In this document: positions 50,242 through 59,646 of the stretch, piece by piece
Layout of the letters: every line of letters begins with the position of its first letter
Numbering within the stretch: position 1 is the stretch's first letter
Assembly (NCBI GenBank): GCA_036564245.1
Contig: DATCKU010000081.1
Location: forward strand, 1-64,000
DNA from: Thermasporomyces sp036564245
GTDB taxonomy: Bacteria > Actinomycetota > Actinomycetes > Propionibacteriales > Actinopolymorphaceae
DNA length: 64,000 nucleotides
Direction of reading: 5' to 3'
Translations under genes and position numbers: made by a program
Notes under the pieces: model-generated
Database searches by the model: none
Seen by the model: only the letters and a program-made list of their open reading frames with translations
Told to the model about the DNA's origin: nothing

Positions 50242-52236
50242 GTGTTTTCCTGGTCGCCGCGTTCGTCAGGGCCCGGGCCGCGACATCTGTCCTGGTGTCG
50301 ACGTCTCACCGTGAGCCTGGCTGTGTCAGTGGGCCTCGTGTTCGCCTCGGGAGGTGCAGGGGCAGCACCCACTGACCGTCCACTTTCCGATGAGCCGGAT
50401 TCGCGACAAGACGCCTTCGCCGCTGCCGCCGCGGAGTACGACATCCCGGAGCCGGTGCTGCTCGCAGTCTCGTACCTGGAATCCCGATGGGACGCGAACG
50501 GCGGCCAGCCCTCCCGTGCTGGTGGCTACGGGCCGATGCATCTCACCGACCTCAAGACCGCCCTCGCCGCTCCCGCTTCTCCTTCCGGCACCGACCCCCT
50601 GCCGGAACGCGGCGACCCCTCGCGGCTCGCAACCGATGCCTCCTTTGCCAGTCCCGCCTTCCAGACCATCGACCTGGCGTCGCGGTTGACCGGACTCAGC
50701 AAGGAGCAGCTGCGGACCGACCCTGCAGCCAACATTCGGGGTGGTGCCGCTGTGCTCGCGGAGTACCAGCGACGCCTCGGTGGTGCCGCGGCTGATTCAC
50801 CAGCCGACTGGTACGGCGCAGTCGCGCGTTACAGCGAGGCGACCGATCTCCGTACGGCGCGCAGCTTTGCCGACATGGCGTACGACATCATGCGCTCCGG
50901 AGCGCAGCGCACGACCGACGACGGGCACGTGGTCACGCTCCCGCCGCAGGATGTCCAGCCGGATCGCTCCTGGATTTCCAAGCTCGGCCTCAAGGCCGGT
51001 CACTCGGAAAGCACGGAGTGCCCCAAGAGCCTCGGCTGTGAATGGATCCCAGCACCGTACGAGGATCTCGGAGGTGGCGACTACGGCAACCACGACCTTG
51101 CCGACCGGCCGCACAGCCAGAAGATCCGGTACATCGTCATCCACGACACCGAAGGCACCTACGACACGACGCTTCGGCTGGTGCAGGATCCGACCTACGT
51201 CAGCTGGCACTACACCTTGCGAGCAAGTGACGGACACATCGCCCAGCACGTCAAGACGAAAGACGTGGCATGGCACGCCGGCAACTGGTACGTGAACGCG
51301 AAGTCGATCGGCCTGGAACACGAAGGCTATGCGGCGCGCGGCACGTGGTACACCGAGGCGATGTACCGCACGTCGGCCAAGCTGGTGCGCTACCTCGCCA
51401 AGAAGTACGACATCCCGCTGAACCGGCACCACATCCTGGGACACGACACGGTCCAGGGGATCACTCCGGAGAACGTCGCCGGCATGCACTGGGACCCGGG
51501 CCCCTACTGGGACTGGGCGCACTACTTCAAGCTCCTCGGTGCACCCTTCCATCAGTCGGGACCGCCAAGCAGCGGCGCTGTGACGATTCGACCCGACTTC
51601 GACTCCAACAACCCCGGGTTCGTGGGCTGTGAGAACAACCCCGGCCCGCCAGGTGAAGGCGAACCCCCCACGTGCGGCGATTGGGGCTCGTCCGCCATCA
51701 TCCTGCGAACCGAACCACGTCACGACGCACCGCTGCTCCTCGACATCGGCAGCAATCCGCCCGACGGGACGAGCACGATGAACGTCGCTGACATCGGAAG
51801 CAGGGTGAGCACCGGTCAGCAGTTCGCGGTAGCGGAGGTGCGTGGGGACTGGACGGCGATCTGGTACCTCGGCCAGAAAGGGTGGTTCTACAACCCACGC
51901 AAGGCGCCGACCGCCGTCTGGACCAAGGCCCTCGTCGCGACACCGAAGCCGGGCCGGGATTCGATCCCCGTCTACGGTCGGGCCTACCCGGAGCCGGAGG
52001 CGTATCCCGACGACGTCCCGGTGCAGCCGATCGTGCCGCTGCAGTACTCGCTGCCAGCAGGTCAGGAGTACGTCGTCGGCATGAAGGCGGCTGCCGAGTA
52101 CTACCGTGCCGTGACGTTCGATCCCGCCAACCACAAGGTCATACGCGGTGAGCTCGAGTACTACCAGATCCAGTTCGGTCACCGGGTGGCGTACGTCATG
52201 GCCCGCGACGTCGACCTTCGGTGGTCGCACAGGTAA
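50242..52236 (+). CDS. Secreted N-acetylmuramoyl-L-alanine amidase with lysozyme-like domain
   Basis: This exported protein of about 664 residues has a signal peptide (about 1-42, AVSVGLVFASGGAGAA), then a transglycosylase-like domain with YLESRW (Glu80) and GGYGPMHL. A PGRP/amidase-2 domain follows (VIHDTEG, WHAGNW, HHILGHDTV, HWDPGPYWDW) with the zinc histidines, and then a C-terminal SH3-like tail (about 460-664). It should cleave the MurNAc-L-Ala bond in peptidoglycan. GTG 50242 follows GGAGG; an ATG at 50191 is also in frame. The joint lysozyme-like and amidase domains suggest dual hydrolase activity. Confidence 0.9.
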   Translation: MFSWSPRSSGPGPRHLSWCRRLTVSLAVSVGLVFASGGAGAAPTDRPLSDEPDSRQDAFAAAAAEYDIPEPVLLAVSYLESRWDANGGQPSRAGGYGPMHLTDLKTALAAPASPSGTDPLPERGDPSRLATDASFASPAFQTIDLASRLTGLSKEQLRTDPAANIRGGAAVLAEYQRRLGGAAADSPADWYGAVARYSEATDLRTARSFADMAYDIMRSGAQRTTDDGHVVTLPPQDVQPDRSWISKLGLKAGHSESTECPKSLGCEWIPAPYEDLGGGDYGNHDLADRPHSQKIRYIVIHDTEGTYDTTLRLVQDPTYVSWHYTLRASDGHIAQHVKTKDVAWHAGNWYVNAKSIGLEHEGYAARGTWYTEAMYRTSAKLVRYLAKKYDIPLNRHHILGHDTVQGITPENVAGMHWDPGPYWDWAHYFKLLGAPFHQSGPPSSGAVTIRPDFDSNNPGFVGCENNPGPPGEGEPPTCGDWGSSAIILRTEPRHDAPLLLDIGSNPPDGTSTMNVADIGSRVSTGQQFAVAEVRGDWTAIWYLGQKGWFYNPRKAPTAVWTKALVATPKPGRDSIPVYGRAYPEPEAYPDDVPVQPIVPLQYSLPAGQEYVVGMKAAAEYYRAVTFDPANHKVIRGELEYYQIQFGHRVAYVMARDVDLRWSHR

Positions 52237-52299
52237 ACGCCACGCAACCTTCGTCAACAAGTCCTTGACAAGGCGTGACGACGAACCGACGCTGGCGGT

Positions 52300-53178
52300 A
52301 TGACTGGCGACCTGGACCTGGACCGGATCATCGCGTCGATCGAGGCTGCCCGTTCCGCGTCCGCGACGCCAGCCACCGATCAGGCCACCGCATTGGCCCG
52401 AATCAGGGACGCTCAGCGCGCCGCGACCCGACTGGAGGCACTCGCCCATCACCTGGTCGCCCACTTCGTCGACCAGGCCCGGCAACACGGCGCCTCCTGG
52501 ACCAGCATCGGCGGTGCGCTGGGTGTCACCCGGCAAGCGGCACAGCAACGGTTCGTCCCCAGCGTGACCGGCGGGTTGGAGTCCGCCCTGGAGCGAGGCG
52601 CGCTTCCCTACTCCGCGCGGGCTCGGACGGCGCTGCTCGCCGCTCGCACGGTCGCCATCGATCGGGGTGACCCGACGCTGGAGGACGTTCACCTCCTGAT
52701 CGGCCTCCTCGCTACTCGCCGAGGTGTCGTCGCCGACCTGATCAAGGCGTGCGGCCTGCGCGTGGCGGACGTGCGGCGATCGGCCTGGCTCCGCCTGTCA
52801 CGCGACGACCAGTCCGCTGTCCGATCGGCTCCCAGGACGTCAGGTCAAGGCGAGCCGGCACTCAGCCGCTCGATCAGCCGAGTGCTCGACGTCGCGACAC
52901 GTGAGGCGTTACGCATGGCTCGCCAGGAGGTCGGAACCGAGCACCTTCTGCTCGGGTTGGCCGCTGACCAGGACCCCACGGCGAGATCCGCTCTCGCGGA
53001 GGCCGGTCTGGACTATGCGACACTGCGCCGCGAGGTCGTGGCGTACGCCGCTCGAAGCCACCAGTCGGGCCGAAAGGCGCAGCGGGCCCCCAGGACTCGA
53101 ACGACGCAACGCGCCGGCAAGACCCAAAGGTCGCGCAAGAGTCAACGAACCGCCACGACACGCCAGCGGCGAGGCTGA
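52300..53178 (+). CDS. Clp amino-terminal-domain protein with HTH and basic tail
   Basis: This 292-residue protein has a helix-turn-helix-like segment (GASWTSIGGALGVTRQAAQQRF, about residues 65-86) and then two Clp-N repeats (about 100-245; ARTALLAARTVAIDRGDPTLEDVHLLIGLL and TREALRMARQEVGTEHLLLGLA). A C-terminal tail of about 40 residues is rich in Arg, Lys, Thr and Gln. It has no AAA+ domain, so it is not ClpC. It could be a DNA-binding or substrate-adaptor protein; this is inference. Confidence 0.85.
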   Translation: MTGDLDLDRIIASIEAARSASATPATDQATALARIRDAQRAATRLEALAHHLVAHFVDQARQHGASWTSIGGALGVTRQAAQQRFVPSVTGGLESALERGALPYSARARTALLAARTVAIDRGDPTLEDVHLLIGLLATRRGVVADLIKACGLRVADVRRSAWLRLSRDDQSAVRSAPRTSGQGEPALSRSISRVLDVATREALRMARQEVGTEHLLLGLAADQDPTARSALAEAGLDYATLRREVVAYAARSHQSGRKAQRAPRTRTTQRAGKTQRSRKSQRTATTRQRRG

Positions 53179-53200
53179 CGCCGGCGTCGGACCGGGCTGG

Positions 53201-54226
53201 CTAGCTCGCGGTCGCCTCGTGCAACAGGTCGCGCAGCCAGCCGGGTACGAACTCCGCATAGGTCGCGCGTTCTACGGCCGTGGCTCCCGCCAACGCACGC
53301 TGCCAGGCCATGGCGCGTCCGATCTTCCCGAGCTGTGTCGCACACCGCACGGCCTCGAGGAGCTCGGACCGGCTGTGCCGGTCGGTCCACGGCTCGAGGT
53401 ACGCGTCACGAAGCTTCGACAGCGCCGCCGGATCCGATTCGCCGTTCGCTTCGAGTCTGCTCGCGACAGCACGCAAGGTCGCGAGCAGACTGGCGAACGG
53501 ATGCCCCACGCACGCATCACCCCAGTCGAGGAAGTAGTACGTGACGCCATCCTCAGTCATGTCGACGAACACGTTGCCGTCGTGGAAGTCGTCGTGCTGC
53601 AGCGTCGACGCGATCCCGACCGAGGCCAGGAACTCGGCGGCCCGCTCGATCTGCGGAGTGAGCTGCTCCAACCGTCGCAGCTCGTCGTAGCTAAGTCCGT
53701 CCTGAGCACCAAGGCGCAGCCAGCCGGTCCCGGCGAGCAAGGTGGCGTAATGGCGCGGCATGGTCTCCGGACGCAGGTCGGGTACGCCGAGCGCCAGGAG
53801 TTCCGGTACCCGTTAGCCAAGCGCGCGCTGCAACGAGGCGTACTCCGGAAGGATCTCCGCCCACCGCGACGTGATCTCCGCGTTCGAGGCTGGAAGCGTT
53901 CGCAGCGACGTGCCGGCATCCGGAAACAAACTCCACGCCCGGTCCACGTCCAGTGCAAGCGGCGCCATGACGTGCGGCACGTTCCAGCGTCGCAGGGCAT
54001 CGACCAGTCTGGGTTCGTACGCCGTTCCGGGTCCGTTGGCCTTGAACCACACGACACCGTCGTCGGTCGGTATGCGCACCACCGCGGACCAGGGTCGGAC
54101 GCGTGGGTCGTCGACCTCCCCCGTGATGGCACGTCCCGCGGCCGCCAGGCAGGACTGCGCCCATGCCAGCGCCTCCTCACGCCACTCGGTCGTCGTCCAC
54201 AGGCTGGTCTGGGCACGGTTCGACAT
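53201..54226 (-). pseudogene. Aminoglycoside-phosphotransferase-family gene broken by an in-frame stop
   Basis: Two adjacent frames continue one another. The first part, 54226 to 53813, ends QRALG then TAA. Reading on in the same frame gives RVPELLALGVPDLRPE and the rest, including the catalytic loop QHDDFHDGNVFVD and metal loop FLDWGDACVGHP, to the TGA-type end at 53201. A single G-to-T change would turn a glutamate codon into this stop. The complete protein would have about 341 residues. It is either a pseudogene, a sequence error or a split gene. Confidence 0.8.
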
Positions 54227-54324
54227 TCGTACAACAGCCCTTTCCGGCTACGCCTCAGCGGGTCTGTCCGGCTCCCCTGAGACAGATCCTCGCCACCGTC
54301 GACGGATCGGTCACGAGCGGGTCG

Positions 54325-54607
54325 GTCGAAGGGGTCTTCGAGGAAGGAGCGCCGACGCTTCCTGCGGTACGGATACCCGTAGTAGCGGTCGTCGCTGCCG
54401 TACCGCGGCCGTTCGTAGCCGTACACCGGTGGCGGACAGTGCGCGGCCGCGCTTGCATGCCAACGAACCTCGGCGTCGGCCAGCCGCTCGAGCTCCCCAC
54501 GGTCGAGAAAGATGCCACGACAGTCCACGCACTGGTCGACGATGAGGCCGCTTCCGCTCGTACTGCCGCATGACGCCGTGACAGTTCGGGCGCGTCAGTT
54601 CCGTCAT
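54325..54607 (-). pseudogene. TFIIB-type zinc-ribbon gene with frameshift
   Basis: The ATG frame from 54607 reads MTELTRPNCHGVMRQYER, then continues one frame over as SGLIVDQCVDCRGIFLDRGELERL and ends near KRRRSFLEDPFD. This is the zinc-ribbon family that normally reads CPxCxGxM...CxxCRGIFLDRGELERL and ends in SFLExLFD. A one-base insertion near 54553 breaks it, the first zinc cysteine is arginine, and the normal stop is missing, so the frame runs on into the adjacent phosphotransferase region. Confidence 0.75.
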
Positions 54608-54801
54608 GCACAGCAACCTAGCTGATCGACCGGGCAATCCGGCGGGTGCAGCCGTGGATGTGAGCGAAGGGCCGTCACCGCCGCTCGCTGGACCGAACGG
54701 CGTCGAGCAGTCGCGATGTCTGCAACCAGCAGCATGCCCGGGCGGACGGACACCCGATTGCGCGACCCTCATGTGAGCGGGTCGTCACGACCCGCGTGGG
54801 G

Positions 54802-56148
54802 TCAGAACAGCGTGTGCGCCACGTCGACGATCACGTAGTCGTCGTCGACGATCGGGATCACCCGCCATTTGTCGAAGGCCGTGCATGGGTGGGAGATCCC
54901 GAAGCCCACCCGATCACCGGGCTCGAGCACAGCCTCGGCCGCGACGTCGAGGAAGGCGTGCTGATCGTTCAGCGCCGTGACCGTGATCCCGTCGACCGGA
55001 CGCTCGGACCCGCGGGCTGACACGACCCGGCGCACGATGGGAAGCCCGGCATCGAAGGGGAGGTCACGGCGGCCGGCCCCCACGAGTGCCCTGCCAGGTT
55101 CGGGCCGGGACAGGACATGCGCCCAGACCTCGAGGGCCGCGCGCAGCTCGTGCGGCGAACCGCCCGTCGGCAGCGGCGTGTCGACGGCGTAGAGCCCGTC
55201 GTCGTGGGTCACGTAGCCGCCGCTGCGCAGGATCGCGACGACTCTGGCGCCGCCCTCGTCGTTCGCCTGGGCGCCGTCGCCGTCGGCCAGCTCACGCGCC
55301 ACGACGTCGAAGTACGTGCTTCCGCCCGCCGAGACCAGCACATCGGCTTCCTCGTCGACCTGCGAAACGACGTCGACGTCGATCAGGTCCTGCGACCGGA
55401 GCTCGCGGGCGAGGCTACGGACGTCACGGCAGAACTGCGCGACCGCGGCGAGCATGTCCGGCGTACGACTGTGCCCCAGAACGCCTTCGTAGCCGCTCGC
55501 GCCCACCACTCCCAGCGTCGCGGTACGTGCCGCCGCACGTGCCACCTCGAGCGCCGTCGTGGCCGACCGCGCACCGGTTCGCCGCCCGGGCACCCCGAGC
55601 TCGACCAGCACGGGCAAGCGTCCGCGGAAGCCGGCCCGCGACAGCTCCTGATCGAGGAGACCCACGCCCTCGAGCGAATCGATGTAGCAGATGACCGACA
55701 GCGCGGGGTCAGCGTTCGCCGCGCTGGCAAGCCACGCGATTCCGGCGGGATCGACGAGCTGGTTGGCGAGGAGCACCCGACGGACGCCGAACTCGACGAA
55801 TGAACGCACCTGCCCGATGGTGGCGGCGGTCACGCCCCATGCGCCTGCCGCCAGCTGCCGGCCGATCAGCTCCGGTGACATCGTCGTCTTGCCGTGCGGG
55901 GCAAGGCGGACCCCACGCTCGCCACACCAGGCGGCGAGCGTGGCGACGTTGGACGTGAGGGCACTCTCCTTGATGACCATGAGGGGGAAGGTCACCTGAT
56001 CGTCATGCAGGCTCACCTTCCGCTCGACGAGCTCGGCCGGTGTCACGGGACCGAGTGCCGCGAAGCCCTTCTCCGTCGGCTCGATCAGCTTGTGGCGCCA
56101 CGTCTGCAGGGCGTGCTCGAGGCGATCGGTGTCATAGGCAGGGCTCAT
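54802..56148 (-). CDS. D-serine dehydratase-like PLP enzyme (DSD1/D-threonine aldolase fold)
   Basis: This 448-residue type III PLP-fold enzyme has the PLP lysine in APHGKTTMSPEL (about residue 84) and C-terminal metal ligands in NDQHAFL and GISHPC, matching zinc-dependent D-serine dehydratases and D-threonine aldolases. It probably degrades D-amino acids released by the D-aminoacylase encoded upstream; that gene ends 34 bases before this start. The ATG opens at MSPAYD. Confidence 0.9.
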   Translation of the reverse strand: MSPAYDTDRLEHALQTWRHKLIEPTEKGFAALGPVTPAELVERKVSLHDDQVTFPLMVIKESALTSNVATLAAWCGERGVRLAPHGKTTMSPELIGRQLAAGAWGVTAATIGQVRSFVEFGVRRVLLANQLVDPAGIAWLASAANADPALSVICYIDSLEGVGLLDQELSRAGFRGRLPVLVELGVPGRRTGARSATTALEVARAAARTATLGVVGASGYEGVLGHSRTPDMLAAVAQFCRDVRSLARELRSQDLIDVDVVSQVDEEADVLVSAGGSTYFDVVARELADGDGAQANDEGGARVVAILRSGGYVTHDDGLYAVDTPLPTGGSPHELRAALEVWAHVLSRPEPGRALVGAGRRDLPFDAGLPIVRRVVSARGSERPVDGITVTALNDQHAFLDVAAEAVLEPGDRVGFGISHPCTAFDKWRVIPIVDDDYVIVDVAHTLF

Positions 56149-56182
56149 CCGGTCGCACCTCGGCTCTCTCCGCCTCGATCAC

Positions 56183-57757
56183 TCATGTCCGCTCCCCTCG
56201 TCGCAATGCTCGGCCCGGCGTCAGTCCGGTGAGGTCACCGTTGCGCAGAACAAGCTCTCCCGCCACGACCACATCCTGGATTCCCTCGGCGAGGTCCCGC
56301 GGTTGCTCGTAGGTGGCCCGGTCGCCCACCGCATCCGGGTCGACGATCACAAGATCCGCATGGGCGCCTTCGGCGATGACCCCGCGTCCCACGAGGCCAA
56401 ACCGGCTCGCTGGATGCCCGGCAAGGTGCCACGCGGCCTCAGCCCACGTCCAGTCCCCGAGCGTCCGTGTGTGATGGCCGAGGAAGCGAGCGAACGCACC
56501 CCAGCCTCGGGGATGCGGGTGACCGCCCAGGTAGATCGCATCAGAGCATCCGATGTGCCGACCGTCCCTGAGCATTGCCCGGATGTCGTCCTCGTCTCCA
56601 CCCGCGCTCGGGACGAGGGCGCCGACCACCAGCTCGCTGGCGAGCAAGACCTCGCACACGAACTCCGACACGTCCAAGCCGGTTCGCTCACAGCACTGCG
56701 CGAGCGTGAGTCCCTCCGCCCAGCGGAAGTCCGGGTCCGCCACGTAAGTGAGAACCGCGCCGGTGAGGCTCGCCACGACGGACGGGAACCAGGTCGCTGC
56801 GAGCTTCGCACGCACCTCCGCATCCCGGAGCCTTGCCAGCGTGGCGTCCACACCGCCGCTCTGCACCCATGCCGGCAGCGCTCGCATGGCGAGGATGGTG
56901 TTGCCGTAGACGTGCGGGTAGGCGTCGAACGTCACGTCGACCCCGGTGGCCTCGCACCTCGCCAGGTGGGCCAGCAAGGGCTCGGCGCGACCGCGGTAGT
57001 GCGAGACGTGGATCGGGATCTCAGCCACCTCGCCAAGCGTCCGGGCCTCGTCCATGCCTGGCGCCGTTCCCCCGTCGTAGCTGCGCAAGTGACTGACGTA
57101 CGGTGCTCCGACGCGAGCAGCCGGCCGGCACAAAGCCGCCAGCTCGTCGAGGTCGGCGAACACACCGGGCACGTACTCCAGGCCGGTGGACACACCGACG
57201 GCGCCCTCCTCCAGGCCCTGCTCGACCAGTCGCTGCATCGCCCCCAACCGGTCGCCCGCCGGACGGTCCTCGGCACCCAGCACCTCATGCCGTACCGTGC
57301 CGAGCGGAACGAGGTACGCCACGTTGATCGGCGTACGGCGGTCGTAGAAGCTCAGCAGACCCGCCACCGTGCAGCCGCCGTCCGGACCCAGCAACTCCGG
57401 TGGTGGCGTCCCGGCAACGGCTGCGAAGTACCGCGTCACGTAGTCGACCGTCGCGGCGGATCCGGGCGCGAACGACAGCCCGTCCTGCCCGAGGATCACC
57501 GTTGTCACACCCTGTCGCAGCATGGCGAGCTGGACGTCCGAGCGAGGAAGCACTGCGTCCGCGTGAACGTGGGCGTCGATGAAGCCGGGCATGACCAGCC
57601 GATCTCGCGCATCCACGACCGTCGCGGCGCTGGAGCCGTCGAGGTCGCCGATCGCCTCGATCGTGGCACCCCGCACGCCGACGTCGGCGCGGTAGGCTGC
57701 GCCGCCGGTCCCATCGACGATCGTCCCGCCGATGATCAGCAGGTCGTAGGCACTCAC
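56183..57757 (-). CDS. N-acyl-D-amino-acid deacylase (D-aminoacylase)
   Basis: This 524-residue amidohydrolase has the metal motif GFIDAHVHAD (around residue 60), the later VSHLRSYD and HVSHYRG histidines, and the C-terminal barrel SDAIYLGG...HADLVIVDP. D-aminoacylases hydrolyse N-acyl-D-amino acids, often from peptidoglycan or xenobiotics. GTG 57757 overlaps the stop of the SDR gene as GTGA, so they are coupled. It is second of three genes in the operon with the DSD1-like enzyme. Confidence 0.9.
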   Translation of the reverse strand: MSAYDLLIIGGTIVDGTGGAAYRADVGVRGATIEAIGDLDGSSAATVVDARDRLVMPGFIDAHVHADAVLPRSDVQLAMLRQGVTTVILGQDGLSFAPGSAATVDYVTRYFAAVAGTPPPELLGPDGGCTVAGLLSFYDRRTPINVAYLVPLGTVRHEVLGAEDRPAGDRLGAMQRLVEQGLEEGAVGVSTGLEYVPGVFADLDELAALCRPAARVGAPYVSHLRSYDGGTAPGMDEARTLGEVAEIPIHVSHYRGRAEPLLAHLARCEATGVDVTFDAYPHVYGNTILAMRALPAWVQSGGVDATLARLRDAEVRAKLAATWFPSVVASLTGAVLTYVADPDFRWAEGLTLAQCCERTGLDVSEFVCEVLLASELVVGALVPSAGGDEDDIRAMLRDGRHIGCSDAIYLGGHPHPRGWGAFARFLGHHTRTLGDWTWAEAAWHLAGHPASRFGLVGRGVIAEGAHADLVIVDPDAVGDRATYEQPRDLAEGIQDVVVAGELVLRNGDLTGLTPGRALRRGERT

Positions 57758-58551
57758 GTCTGCACTCGCTCGATGATCTCGTCGACGAAACCCAGGTGGC
57801 CGGCGAGAATGCCCCCGTCGACCCGCAGCACGACTCCCGTGATCCACGCGGCGTCGTCCGAGGCGAGGAAGGCGATCGCTGCCGCGACGTCGTCCGGCTC
57901 GCCGACCCGGCCAAGCGGGTAGAGCCGGGCCGTCCGCTCCAGCAGGTCAGGTTGCTCGGTCAGGCGGCGTTGCCAGATCTCGGTACGGATCGAACCGGGA
58001 GCGACCACGTTGAACCGCACACCGCGCCGCCCATACCGCAGGGCGAGGTTCAGGGTCAGGTTGATCAGTCCGGCCTTGGCCGTGGAGTAGGCCTCGTTTC
58101 CGAACGCCGCCAGCCCGTTGACCGAGCTGACCGAGACCACAGCGCCGCCGGCTGGCGCCTGAAGCAGATGAGGTAACGCGGCTTGGATGCACCGCACGGC
58201 ACCATTGAGCGTGGGATCGACCTGCCGCTGCCATCCGTCGTCGTCTTCCACCTCGAAGGGCGTGTCGACGGCCACGCCCACGTTGTTGACCAGTACGTCG
58301 AGCCGACCGAACCGCTCGACGGTCTCGACGATGGCCGCATCGACGTCCTCACGACTCGTCACGTCACAGCGCAGCGCCAGCGCTCGCCCCTCCGCCTCCG
58401 ACAGCTCCTCTGCGGTCTTCTCGGCCGCTGCCTGGTCGATGTCGGCCACCACGACGGTCGCGCCCTCGCTGGCGAGCCGACGTGCGGTCGCTCTCCCGAT
58501 CCCACGGGCGGCACCGGTGATGAACGCCACCCGATCCTCGAATCGACGCAT
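57754..58551 (-). CDS. Short-chain dehydrogenase/reductase
   Basis: This 265-residue classical SDR has cofactor motif TGAARGIG (13-20), NNVG (about 88-91), the catalytic serine in VSSVNG, and YSTAK (Tyr/Lys). The acidic residue after strand 2 (VVVADIDQ) suggests NAD+. The exact substrate is unknown; the linkage to D-aminoacylase and D-serine dehydratase genes suggests an alcohol or keto intermediate in that pathway. Its stop overlaps the next start by GTGA. It is the first gene of the operon. Confidence 0.9.
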   Translation of the reverse strand: MRRFEDRVAFITGAARGIGRATARRLASEGATVVVADIDQAAAEKTAEELSEAEGRALALRCDVTSREDVDAAIVETVERFGRLDVLVNNVGVAVDTPFEVEDDDGWQRQVDPTLNGAVRCIQAALPHLLQAPAGGAVVSVSSVNGLAAFGNEAYSTAKAGLINLTLNLALRYGRRGVRFNVVAPGSIRTEIWQRRLTEQPDLLERTARLYPLGRVGEPDDVAAAIAFLASDDAAWITGVVLRVDGGILAGHLGFVDEIIERVQT

Positions 58552-58657
58552 CCGATCCCCTTCGCTGGCCTGTCAGGCAGGCTAGCCGACGGCACCCGAA
58601 CGGAGCGTGTGGTCGCCGGTCGCCCCAACCTTCTCGGCGGTAGTCTTGCGGGACAGG

Positions 58658-59587
58658 ATGAGCTCTGGCCAGCAACGCAACGGTTCGACCCGGCCGTCCG
58701 AGGAGACCCTGCAGTGGGTGCGTGAGGTCGTTGGTCGGGGCAGCATCATCACATCGGTCCGCCTGATGAGCGTCGACTCCACCGTCTTGCATGCGATCGA
58801 CGTCATGGGCCCGACCGGTGTCATCCACCACCTCGCCCTACGCCGTTTCCATCGTGAGGACCGGCTGCGCAACGACCCGTGGTACGTACCGGCCAACGAG
58901 GCGACGGTGCTCGGTCTTCTGGGCAGCACGGACGTGCCGGCACCTCGACTGCTCGGTGCGGACATCACTCCGACGATGTGTGACATGCCCGCGCTGCTCA
59001 CCACGCGGATACCGGGTGTTCCGCCGCGTGCGTCCGACGACCCAGCCGTCCTCGCCGGGCTTGCCGAGACGTTGACGACGATCCACCACGTGGACCTCCC
59101 GGTGGTCAAGGCGCTCCCGCCCTACCGGCCCTACTACGACCCGCAGCTCGACGGTGCGCGCCGACCACCTGCCTGGTCGCGCAAGCCGATGCTGTGGGAG
59201 CGGGTCTTCAGCATCCTCGCCGCCGGGCCGCCAGTGGCCACGATGGGCTTCATCCACCGCGACTACCACCCGGGGCAGACGCTGTGGCAGGACGGCCGGC
59301 TGGTGGGCGTCGTCGACTGGACCACCGGTTGCCAGGGGCCGCGTGGCATCGACCTCGCACGGATGCGGCTGAACCTCGCGGGCCGCTACGGCGCCGACGT
59401 GGCGGACCGGTTTCTTTCGATCTACCGGGCCGCTGGCGGTCTGGACGGACACCATCCGTACTGGGACCTGCTCGACGCAGCCGACGGTCTGCTCGACCAG
59501 CGCGAGCCCACGACACCGGAGCGCTGGGCAGAGTACGTCCGGTTCGAGGATTGGGTCGAACGCACCGTCGCCTGCCTCTCACGATGA
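58658..59587 (+). CDS. Aminoglycoside phosphotransferase (APH) family protein
   Basis: This 309-residue kinase-fold protein has catalytic loop GFIHRDYHPGQTLW and metal loop VVDWTTGCQGPRGIDLARM. The family phosphorylates small molecules such as aminoglycosides, choline or homoserine; the substrate cannot be assigned. It is the only intact one of the three APH-family genes in the window. The ATG at 58658 follows GGGACAGG closely; a GTG at 58607 is in frame. It is divergent from the SDR operon. Confidence 0.88.
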   Translation: MSSGQQRNGSTRPSEETLQWVREVVGRGSIITSVRLMSVDSTVLHAIDVMGPTGVIHHLALRRFHREDRLRNDPWYVPANEATVLGLLGSTDVPAPRLLGADITPTMCDMPALLTTRIPGVPPRASDDPAVLAGLAETLTTIHHVDLPVVKALPPYRPYYDPQLDGARRPPAWSRKPMLWERVFSILAAGPPVATMGFIHRDYHPGQTLWQDGRLVGVVDWTTGCQGPRGIDLARMRLNLAGRYGADVADRFLSIYRAAGGLDGHHPYWDLLDAADGLLDQREPTTPERWAEYVRFEDWVERTVACLSR

Positions 59588-59646
59588 CCAGGCGCGGCGA
59601 CTCCGCGCCCACCACGGCAGGCGTCGGCACCCGTTGCAGCTCGGGC

